Origin: Corynebacterium glyciniphilum AJ 3170
Lineage (GTDB): Bacteria; Actinomycetota; Actinomycetes; Mycobacteriales; Mycobacteriaceae
Assembly: GCF_000626675.1 (NCBI RefSeq)
Contig: NZ_CP006842.1
Location: 1,488,001-1,552,000 of the forward strand
Direction: 5' to 3'
Length of the DNA stretch: 64,000 nt
Part shown: in pieces, positions 44,580 to 54,343 of the stretch
How positions within the stretch are numbered: position 1 is the first letter of the stretch
How the letters are laid out: each line of letters starts with the position of its first letter
The notes under the pieces: model-generated
The model's database searches: none
What the model was told of the DNA's origin: nothing
What the model saw: the letters and a program-made list of their open reading frames with translations, nothing else
Position numbers and translations under genes: made by a program

Positions 44580-45128
44580 ATGGCCGATCGTGACTCCTTG
44601 AATGACAGGGTTTCCCACCTTGAAAGCCGGGTCTTGGACCTGGAACGCTCGCTTGCCGGCGATACACCGCATCCATGTGAGACCGCCGCATCCCGGCCTG
44701 ACGAGGCGGGACGCGAAGACAACGAGACGTTCTGGGCGCTCAACGGGCTCATCGAACGGATGGGACCGTCCGGCGGGGTGACGTACACCGGCCATGTGAC
44801 ACCGCCGGGCAGCGACTCACCTGTGTCATGGCAGATGGGACTGGCGACCCCCGACCTCGAGGACATTGATTTCTCGGGTGCGGCTGATCTTCTGAATGCC
44901 GTCGGCCACCCTGTCCGTCTCTCGCTGCTGCAGGCCATCTACGAGGGGAAGACGACGGCGGCCCAGCTCGGTGCCGATGAGCGCTTTGGTACGACGGGCC
45001 AGATCTACCACCACCTTCATGCACTGTCGGGCGCGGGGTGGTTGGAAAACACACGACGAGGGCACTGGCGGATACCTGCACAGCGGATCGTCCAACTACT
45101 CACCCTCGTGCTCATCGGCACCTACTGA
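44580..45128 (+). CDS. Helix-turn-helix regulator (ArsR-like C-terminal domain)
   Basis: This 182-residue protein has a short N-terminal coiled coil (DRVSHLESRVLDLERSLAG), a variable middle, and a C-terminal winged helix of ArsR type: ADLLNAVGHPVRLSLLQAIY, TTAAQLGADERFGTTGQIYH, HLHALSGAGWLENTRRGHWR. No metal-binding cysteine set is seen. Similar HTH proteins are found encoded before serine hydrolases, as here; the hydrolase starts 36 bases downstream. It probably represses its own operon through the palindrome at 44548-44557. The inducer is unknown. Confidence 0.75.
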   Translation: MADRDSLNDRVSHLESRVLDLERSLAGDTPHPCETAASRPDEAGREDNETFWALNGLIERMGPSGGVTYTGHVTPPGSDSPVSWQMGLATPDLEDIDFSGAADLLNAVGHPVRLSLLQAIYEGKTTAAQLGADERFGTTGQIYHHLHALSGAGWLENTRRGHWRIPAQRIVQLLTLVLIGTY

Positions 45129-45164
45129 CGATTCCGCACCTCACCAGGTTAGGAGAAGAACGCA

Positions 45165-46280
45165 ATGGAGAAACCGGCGATGGTCCGAGATGCGGCCCTT
45201 ACGCGAATTCCGAGGCGACGCAGCTTCCTCGCCCGGAGCATCGTAGTTCTAGTCAGTGGGGCGCTGGCCGCGGGCACGCTGATCGCTGCCGCGCCTGCCC
45301 CGCGGGCGTTCCAGGGTGAGCCGACCGGAGACCCGGAACTGGCCGCGGAGGTGACGTCGTCGGTCGGTCCAGGCCATTGGCAACACTATGCCGCTGCGCA
45401 CATTGAGGGAGACGACGTGACGTGGGCAGGGCAGGGCGCCGATGAGCATACGGAATTTGAGATCGGATCAATCACGAAGACCTTCACCGCGGCACTGTTC
45501 GCCGATGCAGTCGGTCGGGGTGAGGTAGCGCCCACCACCCGACTGGACGAGATCTGGCCTGAGCTCCAGGGGAAAGAAGCGGGAACAGTCGATCTGGAGT
45601 CCATCGCTATGCAGCGGTCCGGACTGCCCGCCATGATGCCCCCTGCCAACGCGGTGGATGCGGCGGTGTCGTTCATTTCACCTCCGGTACTGGCGGATCC
45701 TTACCGTGCCAGTGACGAGGAGGTTGTGGAGTCCCTTGCGGATATCTCGGTCGGCGAGCAGGTTCCGGAGTACTCCAACTACGGGTTCGCGGTCCTCGGC
45801 CAGGCGTTGTCCGAGGTGACCGGCCAGGACTATGCGGACCTCGTGCGACAACGTATCACTGAGCCACTCGACATGGATGATACCTACGTGCCTGAGGGTG
45901 CAGAGGGGTTGTCCCACGGTTACGGTGCGTCGGGTCTGCCCGCGGCCCCCTGGACCCTGGCCGGTACAGCGCCGGCCGGTGCTGTCCGTTCCACCGCGCA
46001 CGATCTGAGTATCTGGCTCCGCGCAGTCAGAGATGGTCACGCCACTGGGGCAGAAGCAGCGGTACCGCGTCGGAACTTCGATGATCATGATGACATCGGC
46101 TGGGCCTGGTTCACGACAACAACCACTCCAGCGGTGACGTGGCATAACGGCGGGACGGGTGGCTACCGCTCCTACCTCGGTTTCGACCGGGACTCGGGCG
46201 AGGGCATCATCATGTTGTCGGATGCCGCCGTCAGCGTCGACGGAGCAGCCGATGTCATTGCGCAGGCCGATGACTCCTAG
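45165..46280 (+). CDS. Exported serine hydrolase (class C beta-lactamase/PBP-like)
   Basis: This 371-residue protein has an N-terminal export signal (RRRSFLARSIVVLVSGALAA) followed by the penicillin-binding fold. The three catalytic motifs are S102-I-T-K105 (EIGSITKTFTAALF), Y203-S-N205 (PEYSNYGFAVLG) and H327-N-G-G330 (WHNGGTGGYRS). Such enzymes act as peptidases, esterases or beta-lactamases outside the cell; which of these is not clear. AGGAGAA precedes the ATG at 45165. It is in one operon with the HTH regulator. Its stop codon directly abuts the stop of the convergent gene (46280/46281). Confidence 0.82.
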   Translation: MEKPAMVRDAALTRIPRRRSFLARSIVVLVSGALAAGTLIAAAPAPRAFQGEPTGDPELAAEVTSSVGPGHWQHYAAAHIEGDDVTWAGQGADEHTEFEIGSITKTFTAALFADAVGRGEVAPTTRLDEIWPELQGKEAGTVDLESIAMQRSGLPAMMPPANAVDAAVSFISPPVLADPYRASDEEVVESLADISVGEQVPEYSNYGFAVLGQALSEVTGQDYADLVRQRITEPLDMDDTYVPEGAEGLSHGYGASGLPAAPWTLAGTAPAGAVRSTAHDLSIWLRAVRDGHATGAEAAVPRRNFDDHDDIGWAWFTTTTTPAVTWHNGGTGGYRSYLGFDRDSGEGIIMLSDAAVSVDGAADVIAQADDS

Positions 46281-47552
46281 TCACTGCGGCGGCGTGAAGA
46301 TCCGTAGCTCACCGTCGGAGAGCCACAGTTCACCGTCCATCCACTGTGCAGCGACATCCGACCTTTCGACGGGTACCTCCAGCACCATGTCGAGTGTGTC
46401 CGGATCGAACAGCTGGTACATACCGGAGTCATCATCCTCGCTCCAGTCCGGGTCGGTGGAACTGAGCCGGAAGTGGAAGGCCCCGAACCACGGGTCGACC
46501 ACCTCGAGCCATGGATTTCCTGCAGGTGCCCAGTATCGTCTGACCACCTCAAGGTCTGTGTCTCTCAGGGTTAGCGTCGTCTGGTCGCTCGTGAATATCC
46601 GACCGTCGACGACAAACACCGTCCAGCTCTCCAGACTGTAGGCTTCCTCCACCCAGTGGACCTCACCGTCGATCACTCGGCCCAGGTGATAGACCAGTAT
46701 TCTGGCGTCGTCGTCCTCCCACTCATCCAGTACGATGTACCCGCCGTCCGGATGCTCGTGCACGAAGTCATAGCCGGGCAACGGCAGGCCGTCCTCTGGT
46801 GCGACGTCGCAAAGCTCCCGGAAGACCACGATCTCCTCGTCGGTGGGACGACGCTCACTCCACTGCGGTACCGGACATTCGCCTGCAGGTTCCGAGGTAG
46901 GTTCGAGCAGATCAGTCGTGCCGCTGGACGTGGGCGGCTGCCACGGTTCAGGGCATCGGGGCGCCCCGTAGTGTCGCTCATCCCAGGAGAAGACGGAAGC
47001 GTCGAGGACGTCAGGAAAATCCACGTCGACGAGCTCTCCGCCGCCGTCACCGGTGTCTACGGCGAGGACGACACCGGTGACGGCGTCTACGTCGATCCAT
47101 CGGGCACGACCGGAGCTGTCCAGGTGGCGTCCAGGCAGCCCGGGGATGCGGTAGGCACGTCGGCCCCGGACAGTGACGTCCTCCACCAGCCCGGCAGGGA
47201 AGACCTGGTCGAGAATACCGAGCAACTGTCGTGGGGACAGGAGCCATGTGGCTGGTGTCGTGACGGACAGGTACTCCGATCCGTCCACCGAATCACCGTG
47301 TGTCATGACCACAGCCCGATCGTCAGCGTCCAGGAGACGGGGAGTGCCGTCCATCTCAGTGACCAGGCGACGGTGATGGTCCCTGACGAGACGATAGTCC
47401 CCGGCACCGAGTATCAGACTCGCCATGCGTTCCCCACCGATCATCCAGCCGAACTGGGAGCCGTCAAAGTCGCCGTGGAGCCGCATGGTCGCAGCGATCG
47501 GCGCTGAGGTGCCCCGGACAATCAGGTCACGAAGTGCGTTCCATGAGTACAT
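46281..47552 (-). CDS. Unrecognised protein (423 aa), weakly LolA-like N-terminal half
   Basis: I do not recognise this protein with confidence. The first 210 residues are beta-rich and contain RRAYRIPGLPG and WIDVDAVTGVVLAVDTGD, reminiscent of the unusual-barrel fold seen in LolA-like actinobacterial proteins. The second half is acidic with many Trp and Asp residues and repeated strands (YIVLDEWEDDDARILVYHLG; FVVDGRIFTSDQTTLTLRDT). It has no signal peptide or membrane helix from the chosen start, so it is probably cytoplasmic. A -10-like TAGCGT lies six bases before the ATG on its strand (leaderless). Codon use looks like that of neighbours. It is convergent with the serine hydrolase. Confidence 0.6.
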   Translation of the reverse strand: MYSWNALRDLIVRGTSAPIAATMRLHGDFDGSQFGWMIGGERMASLILGAGDYRLVRDHHRRLVTEMDGTPRLLDADDRAVVMTHGDSVDGSEYLSVTTPATWLLSPRQLLGILDQVFPAGLVEDVTVRGRRAYRIPGLPGRHLDSSGRARWIDVDAVTGVVLAVDTGDGGGELVDVDFPDVLDASVFSWDERHYGAPRCPEPWQPPTSSGTTDLLEPTSEPAGECPVPQWSERRPTDEEIVVFRELCDVAPEDGLPLPGYDFVHEHPDGGYIVLDEWEDDDARILVYHLGRVIDGEVHWVEEAYSLESWTVFVVDGRIFTSDQTTLTLRDTDLEVVRRYWAPAGNPWLEVVDPWFGAFHFRLSSTDPDWSEDDDSGMYQLFDPDTLDMVLEVPVERSDVAAQWMDGELWLSDGELRIFTPPQ

Positions 47553-47836
47553 AGGTACACGCTACCTGCCGTCTGCCGAGGCACGTGAGATGTGGCGAGG
47601 TCGTATGACCCACGCAGCTATCTCAGTGTTCAGTCACCTCTGTTGGTTAACATCTTCTCCAGCCAAGAGAAACTGGGGTTCTCCATCGTCTCCGTTAAGG
47701 ATGAACTACACTTACCGGTAGTCCCACGGGCACCTTCGGTGACTCTCGCTGACCCCGCGGCGTTTACAGCGCCGGGCCGGGGTGATGCATGGGACAATCC
47801 TCCACTGTCGATCGTGATTCCCAGGAGAACTCTGCC

Positions 47837-48898
47837 GTGCGTTTGCGCCATCGTATCACCGCCTTTCTCGCCGCCGTTGCGGCCCTGTTCGCCGTCACCG
47901 CGTCGCCGTCGGTGGCAGAGGAGCTCCCGCAGGGCGGCTCGGCAGGCTCCTCAGCGTCCTCAGGCTCCCACGGTTCTCTCGGTTCTCCCGGCTCGGGGTC
48001 GAGTGTGGCCGGATCCTCAGGTATCCCGTCGCTAGGTGCCCTGTTCCCCAGGGTCAACCCGTACTCGGACAGCACTGTCGACAATCTTGTGGCGTTCGGA
48101 GACTCGTTCACGGCGAACTCACACTGGCTGGTCAACAGGTACCCTGCGCTGGGCTTCGCCTACCCGAAACAGGAGGGCTGCTTTGTCGCTCCGGACGCCT
48201 GGCCGGCGATCGTCGGCCAGGAAACGGGCCGTCCCGTCCAGAACTGGGCGTGCAACGGGCACACCACCGTCGGGATGCTCGACCGCATTGACCGCGCCAT
48301 CAGCGCCGACGACATCAACGACACCTCCACGGTGGTACTGGCAGCAGGGATGAACGACAAACGTCAGGGCTTGTCCGACGAGGTGATCCGAAAGAACCTT
48401 GTGGCCGGGGTGGAGAAGGTGCGTGCGGTCGCCCCGGACGCGGAGATCCTGTTGCTGGGTCGACTCTCCACCACCAGTCCTGGCGGTATCTACTGCGACT
48501 GGAACATCATTCCCAACCTCCCTTTCGGCGAGTCCGACGCGACGACGGCGGCATTTGAGCGGGCCAACCAAGAGAACCACAAGGCCGCGGCGGAAACCGC
48601 CAGGGTGCCGTTCATCGACATCCGGGACATGACCGTCAACACCAACTCGACCTGCGCCCGGGACGCAGACCGCTATGTCTCGGGTCACTGGGACATCACG
48701 ACGCCCGGATTCAACATGCGCGCGCACCCGTCCATCGGGGGCAGCAGGTTCCTCGCGGAGCAGATCATCGTGGCATTCGGCACTGATGGAGCATCTTTCC
48801 TGTTGGACGTCATCGATGACGTCGACCTCGACAACGATCCTGCCCTCGCGGATGTCGCCGAGGAGCTGACCGGACTGCTGGACGACGACGACCACTGA
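47837..48898 (+). CDS. Secreted SGNH/GDSL-type hydrolase
   Basis: This 353-residue protein starts with a Sec signal peptide (RLRHRITAFLAAVAALFAVT, then ASPSVAEE), followed by a Ser/Gly linker. The SGNH blocks are present: VAFGDSFTANS (nucleophile serine), VLAAGMNDKR (block III Asn) and a late HPSIGGSRFLAEQI (His). Secreted SGNH enzymes are esterases or lipases acting on lipids or cell-envelope esters; substrate unknown. The GTG at 47837 is chosen because AGGAG lies nine bases upstream and the signal peptide begins there; the frame opens at 47789. A -10-like TACACT is at 47707-47712; the 284-base upstream gap is slightly AT-richer and holds nothing else I can identify. Confidence 0.83.
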   Translation: MRLRHRITAFLAAVAALFAVTASPSVAEELPQGGSAGSSASSGSHGSLGSPGSGSSVAGSSGIPSLGALFPRVNPYSDSTVDNLVAFGDSFTANSHWLVNRYPALGFAYPKQEGCFVAPDAWPAIVGQETGRPVQNWACNGHTTVGMLDRIDRAISADDINDTSTVVLAAGMNDKRQGLSDEVIRKNLVAGVEKVRAVAPDAEILLLGRLSTTSPGGIYCDWNIIPNLPFGESDATTAAFERANQENHKAAAETARVPFIDIRDMTVNTNSTCARDADRYVSGHWDITTPGFNMRAHPSIGGSRFLAEQIIVAFGTDGASFLLDVIDDVDLDNDPALADVAEELTGLLDDDDH

Positions 48899-49003
48899 GC
48901 CAGGAAACACGGCCGAAACATGATGAGCCACGCAAAGTGATCTGTGCCACCTCCGAGCGTGTTGATAAGGGACATTCCTCCGCTGCCCAGTAACGTCCGG
49001 AAA

Positions 49004-50482
49004 ATGACGGATTTCATCACCTCCATGAACGATGGCGTGTGGAGCGTCGTCGTCTGGGCCCTCGTAGGAGCCGGTCTGTACTTCGGTGTCCGCACGATCC
49101 TGGTCCAGCTACGGTTGTTCCCCCAGATGTTCGGTGCGGTTGCTGAGGCACCGTATGAAGACGACGAGATGCTCAGTCGTGATCCCGAAGCGACGGCGAA
49201 GAAGGGCATCTCCCCGTTCAAGGCATTCACCATTTCTGCCGCATCGCGGGTGGGAACGGGAAACGTCGCCGGCGTCGCGGTGGCCATCACCCTCGGTGGT
49301 CCAGGCGCGGTGTTCTGGATGTGGATGATCGCCATCCTGGGCGGCGCCACGTCATTCGTCGAAGCCACACTCGCTCAGCTCTACAAGACCCGCGACTACG
49401 CCAACAACGCCTACCGGGGTGGCCCGGCGTACTACATGACCCGTGGTCTGAATAAGCCCGTCCTGGCTGTCATCTTCGGTATCGTCATCACGCTGACCTT
49501 CGGGTTCATCAACAATGCCCTGCAGACCAACTCCATCGTCGAGTCCATGGGCCGCTCTGCGGACAATGACGGTCTGACCCTCAAGATCATCATTGGCCTG
49601 GCGGTCGCGGCACTGACGGCAATCATCGTCTTCGGTGGCGTCCAGAGGATCGCCTCCTTCACCCAGGTGATCGTCCCGTTCATGGCGGTGGCCTACATCG
49701 GTCTGGGACTCATCGTGGTGCTGATGAACCTGTCCGAGATCCCCGGTGTCTTCGCCCAGATCGTCGGCCATGCCCTCGGCTTCCGTGAGGTTGCCGGTGC
49801 AGCAGTCGGTGCCGCCTTCATGAACGGTATGCGCCGTGGCCTGTTCTCCAACGAAGCGGGCCAGGGTTCGGTGCCGAACGCTGCCGGAACTGCTGCGGTG
49901 TCCCACCCGGTGAAGCAGGGCCTTGTCCAGACCCTCGGGGTCTACTTCGACACGCTGATCGTCTGCTCGGTCACCGCGTTCATCATCCTGTTGTCCGATC
50001 CGCCGTTCGGCGAGGAGATCCAGGGTGCCAGCCTCACCCAGGATTCCATGGCGTCACAGGTTGGCGACTGGGGGATCCACGCGGTCACCTTCATCCTGTT
50101 CTTCCTGGCATTCTCCTCGGTGATCGGCAACTACTACCTTGCCCAGTCCAATGTGGAGTACTTCACGAAGAATCCGGCGGTGATGTTCGGCTTCCGGCTC
50201 CTCGTCGTCCTCTGTGTCTTCCTCGGCGCCATCGTCAACGTGCCGGTCATCTGGGCGCTGGCCGACACGTTCACGGCGATCATGGTGGTGGTCAATCTGT
50301 GTGCCATCATCCCTTTGTGCCCCGTGGCGCTGAAACTGCTGCGTAACTACACCGACCAGAAGAAGCAGGGGTTGGATCCGGTCTTCCGGCGCAGCATGTT
50401 GCCCGAGCTGAAGAACATCGAATGCTGGGACGACAAGGACGAGGCGTTCAACGCTGTTCCGGCGCAGACGCTCCGCGGCTAA
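49004..50482 (+). CDS. AGCS-family sodium:amino acid (alanine/glycine) symporter
   Basis: This 492-residue membrane protein has about ten helices. AGCS signatures include ASRVGTGNVAGVAVAITLGG, FVEATLAQLYKTRD, GGPAYYMTRGLNK, and MRRGLFSNEAGQGSVPNAAG. These transporters import alanine or glycine with sodium. The ATG at 49004 has TAACGT seven bases upstream (leaderless) and begins just before the first helix; the open frame extends 20 codons upstream without conservation. The acyP promoter overlaps its TAA stop codon. The C-terminus is a hydrophilic cytoplasmic tail. Confidence 0.92.
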   Translation: MTDFITSMNDGVWSVVVWALVGAGLYFGVRTILVQLRLFPQMFGAVAEAPYEDDEMLSRDPEATAKKGISPFKAFTISAASRVGTGNVAGVAVAITLGGPGAVFWMWMIAILGGATSFVEATLAQLYKTRDYANNAYRGGPAYYMTRGLNKPVLAVIFGIVITLTFGFINNALQTNSIVESMGRSADNDGLTLKIIIGLAVAALTAIIVFGGVQRIASFTQVIVPFMAVAYIGLGLIVVLMNLSEIPGVFAQIVGHALGFREVAGAAVGAAFMNGMRRGLFSNEAGQGSVPNAAGTAAVSHPVKQGLVQTLGVYFDTLIVCSVTAFIILLSDPPFGEEIQGASLTQDSMASQVGDWGIHAVTFILFFLAFSSVIGNYYLAQSNVEYFTKNPAVMFGFRLLVVLCVFLGAIVNVPVIWALADTFTAIMVVVNLCAIIPLCPVALKLLRNYTDQKKQGLDPVFRRSMLPELKNIECWDDKDEAFNAVPAQTLRG

Positions 50483-50491
50483 ACTGGCCCC

Positions 50492-50782
50492 ATGAGCGAC
50501 GCCGATGCACCGACAACCCGACTGACCGCGTGGGTCCACGGCCTCGTCCAAGGCGTCGGATTTCGCTGGAAGACCCGTACAAAGGCACTCGAGCTCGGTC
50601 TGGTCGGTTTTGCGTCCAACTATCCGGACGGCCGTGTCCTCGTCGTCGCCGAGGGGTCGGAGGATGCCACCGCTGCCCTGCAAGCCTGGTTGCGCTCGGG
50701 TGACACCCCGGGTCGTGTGGACCAGGTGGTGGATTCGGTGACGGGCCCGCGTGGCGACTACACGGGGTTCGAGACCCGCTGA
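50492..50782 (+). CDS. acyP: Acylphosphatase
   Basis: This 96-residue protein carries the acylphosphatase signature [20 protein letters not shown] with the phosphate-binding arginine, and [16 protein letters not shown] with the active-site asparagine. It hydrolyses carboxyl-phosphate bonds such as acetyl phosphate. The length is normal. A -10 TAAACT lies six bases before the ATG and overlaps the stop of the symporter gene. It precedes smc, as in other actinobacteria. Confidence 0.94.
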   Translation: MSDADAPTTRLTAWVHGLVQGVGFRWKTRTKALELGLVGFASNYPDGRVLVVAEGSEDATAALQAWLRSGDTPGRVDQVVDSVTGPRGDYTGFETR

Positions 50783-50798
50783 GGTAAAATCCACGCCC

Positions 50799-53700
50799 AT
50801 GCACCTCAAGTCGTTGACCCTGAAGGGTTTCAAGTCCTTCGCGTCGGCGACGACCCTGAAACTTGAACCGGGTATCTGCGCGGTCGTCGGTCCGAACGGC
50901 TCAGGGAAGTCGAATGTTGTCGACGCTCTCGCCTGGGTGATGGGGGAGCAGGGGGCGAAGACCCTGCGCGGTGGCAAGATGGAGGATGTCATCTTCGCCG
51001 GCGCCGGCGACCGTAAGGCGTTGGGACGCGCCGAGGTCACGCTCACGATCGACAACGCAGACGGCGCACTCCCCATCGACTACACGGAAGTGTCGGTGAC
51101 CCGTCGCATGTTCCGTGACGGTGCCAGCGAGTATGAGATCAACGGTGCCAAGGCCCGGTTGATGGACATCCAGGAGCTGTTGTCGGACTCCGGCATCGGT
51201 CGCGAGATGCACGTGATTGTCGGCCAGGGACGCCTGGCACAGATCCTGGAGTCGCGGCCCGAGGAACGGCGGGCCTACATCGAAGAGGCCGCCGGTGTGC
51301 TCAAACACCGTCGTCGCAAGGAGAAGGCACAGCGCAAACTCGTCTCGATGCAGGGCAACCTGGACCGGTTGCACGATCTCACTGACGAACTGGCCAAACA
51401 ACTCAAACCACTTGCGCGACAGGCCGAGGCTGCCCAACGCGCCGAGCAGGTGCAGGCCACCATCCGGTCGAACCGACTGCTGCTCACCGCAGACAAGGTC
51501 CGTCGCCTTTCTGATGAGCTCAATGACGCCGATGCCCAGGCGAAAGTGCTTGAATCCGACATCGCTGAACTCAAGGAGGGGCTCGAGGAGCACAGCGGGG
51601 AATTGGCGGTGACAGAGGAGGAACTGCGCACCGCACTCGAGGAAGCGGAAGCGGCGAAGTCACTGTGGTTCCGCTTGTCGACCATCGCCGAGAAGAATGC
51701 CGCAACCCTGCGGATCGCCTCCGACCGTGCCGACGACTCCGGCGCCGACACTACCTGGACCGGCCAGGACCCCGATGAACTGATCGCCCGGGCAGAACAG
51801 GCCGAAGAAGAGCAGGCGATGCTCGACGAGGAGGTGGAGGTCGCCACCGAGCGGCTGGAAAGCATCCGGGACGATGTCGCGGCCCGAGACGAGGCGGCGC
51901 GCGACGCTGAACAGGAGCATCTCGCGCAGGTGCGGGCTATCGCCGACCGTCGCGAAGGTATCGTCCGCCTCCTGGCACAGCAAGAGGCGGTGGAGCAGCG
52001 TCGCACCGCGGCAGATGAGGAGATCAACCGCCTCCAGCAGTCCGTGGAGGAACAACGCGAGTCGCTGGAGGCCACCACCGGCTCTGAGGAAGCCGACGCC
52101 GCCGATGCCCTCGCTGAACTGCAGAATCAGGGTTCGGGACTGGAGGACGCTGCTGCCCGTACTGCCGAGGAGTCCACCGGCGCGGAACGCCGTGTCGCTG
52201 AACTCCGCGCCGCAGAACGCGACCTGGAGCGCACCATTGCCTCGTTGGAGGCGTCGGTGGAAGCATGGCGCGACCGCCTGCGTCCGTCGGACGGGGCGGC
52301 CGTGGCGGTGCGCGCCGCCGAGGAGCGGGGACTGGAGGCACTCCGCCCCCTCGCCGAACTGCTCACTGTGCGTGACGGGTGGGAGAAGGCAGTGGCCGCC
52401 GTCCTACCGGCCGGGCTAGCCGGGGAGAGTCCCGATGCGCTCGACACACTGGTTGACGCGCTCGTCGACGCCGCTGAGGGGCGTGCCCTGCTGCTGGCCG
52501 GGGATGGCGCAGACAGCGCTGCAGAGTCGTGGCGGTTGGATCGTGGCGTCGGCGGTGCCGGAATGTCGTCCACCGACTGGCTTCTCGATCATATCGACAT
52601 CGCCGACGCGGTTGTTCCTGCAGTCACGGCGCTGCTCGTCGACGTCGTTGCCGTTTCTGATGTGGAGGAGGGGCGCCGGACCGTCTCGGCCGATGAACGA
52701 CTCCGCGCGGTCACCCCCACCGGAGTCGTCGTCGGCGCGGGGTGGGTCGCGGCCGGATCGGGCGGCACGACACCCGTTGAACTGTCCACCAGAATCGATC
52801 AGGCTGTCGCCGATATCAGCGCACGCACGGCCGAGTTGGCCGATCTGCAGGCGACTCTCAGCGGTGCCGAGCAGGCTGCGGAGGAGCTGCGTACCGCAGC
52901 TGCCGGTGCTACGGCAGCAGTGCGGGACCACCGCACCCGGCTCACTGCCGCACGGCACCGTGTCGATGCCGCCGAACGTACCGCAGGCCAGGCGCGTCGA
53001 CTCCTGGACAAGGCGGTGGCCCAGCGTGATGAGGCGGAGAAACGTCGTGACGCCCTGGCCATCGAGGCCGATGAGATCGCTGACCGGCTCGCCCGCCTGG
53101 ACGCCGACGGTGACGAGGAGGGAAGCGGTACGGAGCCGTCCACCGCCGAGCGCGACGCGACCGCCCAGGCGCTCACCCAGGCCCGTGCCATGGAGATGGA
53201 GGCACGACTCGCGCTGCGTACCGCGGAAGAACGTGCCGGCAACCATCGGGGACGTGCTGAGAGTCTGCGGCGCCAGGCGCGTCAGGAAACGGCGGCCAGG
53301 GAACAGTTCAACCGTGCTGCCGCGAAGCGTCGGGCCGCCCGTGAACGCGCCCGCGTCGTCGCTGACCAGGCGCGGAGAGTGGACCTGCGCATCCGGGACG
53401 CATTGGACCGTGCCGAGGGGACCCGTGCCCGCACCGACGAGGCCCACCGCCAGTGGCAGGCAGCCCTGAATGAACGCAAGGACAAGGTGAACACCTTGAC
53501 GCTGCGGCTCAATCACCTCACCAACACCGCACACTCCGCCGAGATAGCCCGTAGCCAGGCACAGCTGCGCATCGAACAGGCACTGGAGCAGGCCATGGAC
53601 CAGCTCGGGATGGCCGCCGCCCAACTGTTGGACGAGGCACCCGGAGACGACTTCGACCGCGACGCCGCCACCCGTGACCTCAAAGCCGCTGAAAAATCAC

Positions 53701-54332
53701 TGCGCTCACTGGGCAAAGTCAACCCGCTGGCCCTGGAGGAGTACTCGGCGCTTGAGGAACGCCATCGGTTCCTGGCCACCCAGCTCGATGACGTCGAGAG
53801 AGCCCGGGACGACCTTGAGGGCGTGATCAAAGATGTCGACGACACCATCCTCGCCCTGTTCACTGACGCCTGGAATGACGTCGAGGACGAATTCCCTCGG
53901 GTGTTCGACACCCTCTTCCCGGGCGGTGCGGGCCGCTTGATCCTCACAGAACCAGACGACATGCTGACCACCGGCATCGAGGTCGAGGCGCGTCCGCCAG
54001 GCAAGAAGGTCAAGAGGCTGTCTCTGCTCTCCGGCGGAGAGAAATCTCTCACCGCGCTGGCGTTGCTCGTCGCGATTTTCCGTGCCCGCCCGAGCCCCTT
54101 CTACGTCATGGACGAGGTGGAGGCCGCCCTGGACGACGTGAACCTGCGTCGGCTCATCGCGTTATTTGAGGAACTCCGTGAAGACTCCCAGCTCATCGTG
54201 ATCACGCACCAGAAGCCGACCATGGATGTGGCCAACGTTCTTTACGGGGTCACGATGCGCGGTGACGGGGTCACCAGGGTCATCTCGCAACGCATGGACC
54301 CCAAGCCAGCCGAACCCGCCGACCCCTCCTAG
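50799..54332 (+). CDS. smc: Chromosome partition protein SMC
   Basis: SMC is the ATPase of the condensin-like complex that organises and segregates the chromosome, working with ScpA and ScpB (not in this window). The 1177-residue protein has the N-terminal Walker A (VVGPNGSGKSNVVDAL), two long coiled coils rich in Glu, Arg and Ala, a central hinge (about residues 500-690), and the C-terminal signature LSGGEKSLTALAL with Walker B FYVMDEVEAALDD and ITHQKPTMDVA. The ATG at 50799 is the family start; a -10 TAAAAT lies eight bases upstream (leaderless). The next gene's -10 overlaps the smc stop. Confidence 0.96.
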   Translation: MHLKSLTLKGFKSFASATTLKLEPGICAVVGPNGSGKSNVVDALAWVMGEQGAKTLRGGKMEDVIFAGAGDRKALGRAEVTLTIDNADGALPIDYTEVSVTRRMFRDGASEYEINGAKARLMDIQELLSDSGIGREMHVIVGQGRLAQILESRPEERRAYIEEAAGVLKHRRRKEKAQRKLVSMQGNLDRLHDLTDELAKQLKPLARQAEAAQRAEQVQATIRSNRLLLTADKVRRLSDELNDADAQAKVLESDIAELKEGLEEHSGELAVTEEELRTALEEAEAAKSLWFRLSTIAEKNAATLRIASDRADDSGADTTWTGQDPDELIARAEQAEEEQAMLDEEVEVATERLESIRDDVAARDEAARDAEQEHLAQVRAIADRREGIVRLLAQQEAVEQRRTAADEEINRLQQSVEEQRESLEATTGSEEADAADALAELQNQGSGLEDAAARTAEESTGAERRVAELRAAERDLERTIASLEASVEAWRDRLRPSDGAAVAVRAAEERGLEALRPLAELLTVRDGWEKAVAAVLPAGLAGESPDALDTLVDALVDAAEGRALLLAGDGADSAAESWRLDRGVGGAGMSSTDWLLDHIDIADAVVPAVTALLVDVVAVSDVEEGRRTVSADERLRAVTPTGVVVGAGWVAAGSGGTTPVELSTRIDQAVADISARTAELADLQATLSGAEQAAEELRTAAAGATAAVRDHRTRLTAARHRVDAAERTAGQARRLLDKAVAQRDEAEKRRDALAIEADEIADRLARLDADGDEEGSGTEPSTAERDATAQALTQARAMEMEARLALRTAEERAGNHRGRAESLRRQARQETAAREQFNRAAAKRRAARERARVVADQARRVDLRIRDALDRAEGTRARTDEAHRQWQAALNERKDKVNTLTLRLNHLTNTAHSAEIARSQAQLRIEQALEQAMDQLGMAAAQLLDEAPGDDFDRDAATRDLKAAEKSLRSLGKVNPLALEEYSALEERHRFLATQLDDVERARDDLEGVIKDVDDTILALFTDAWNDVEDEFPRVFDTLFPGGAGRLILTEPDDMLTTGIEVEARPPGKKVKRLSLLSGGEKSLTALALLVAIFRARPSPFYVMDEVEAALDDVNLRRLIALFEELREDSQLIVITHQKPTMDVANVLYGVTMRGDGVTRVISQRMDPKPAEPADPS

Positions 54333-54343
54333 AATGGGATGCC

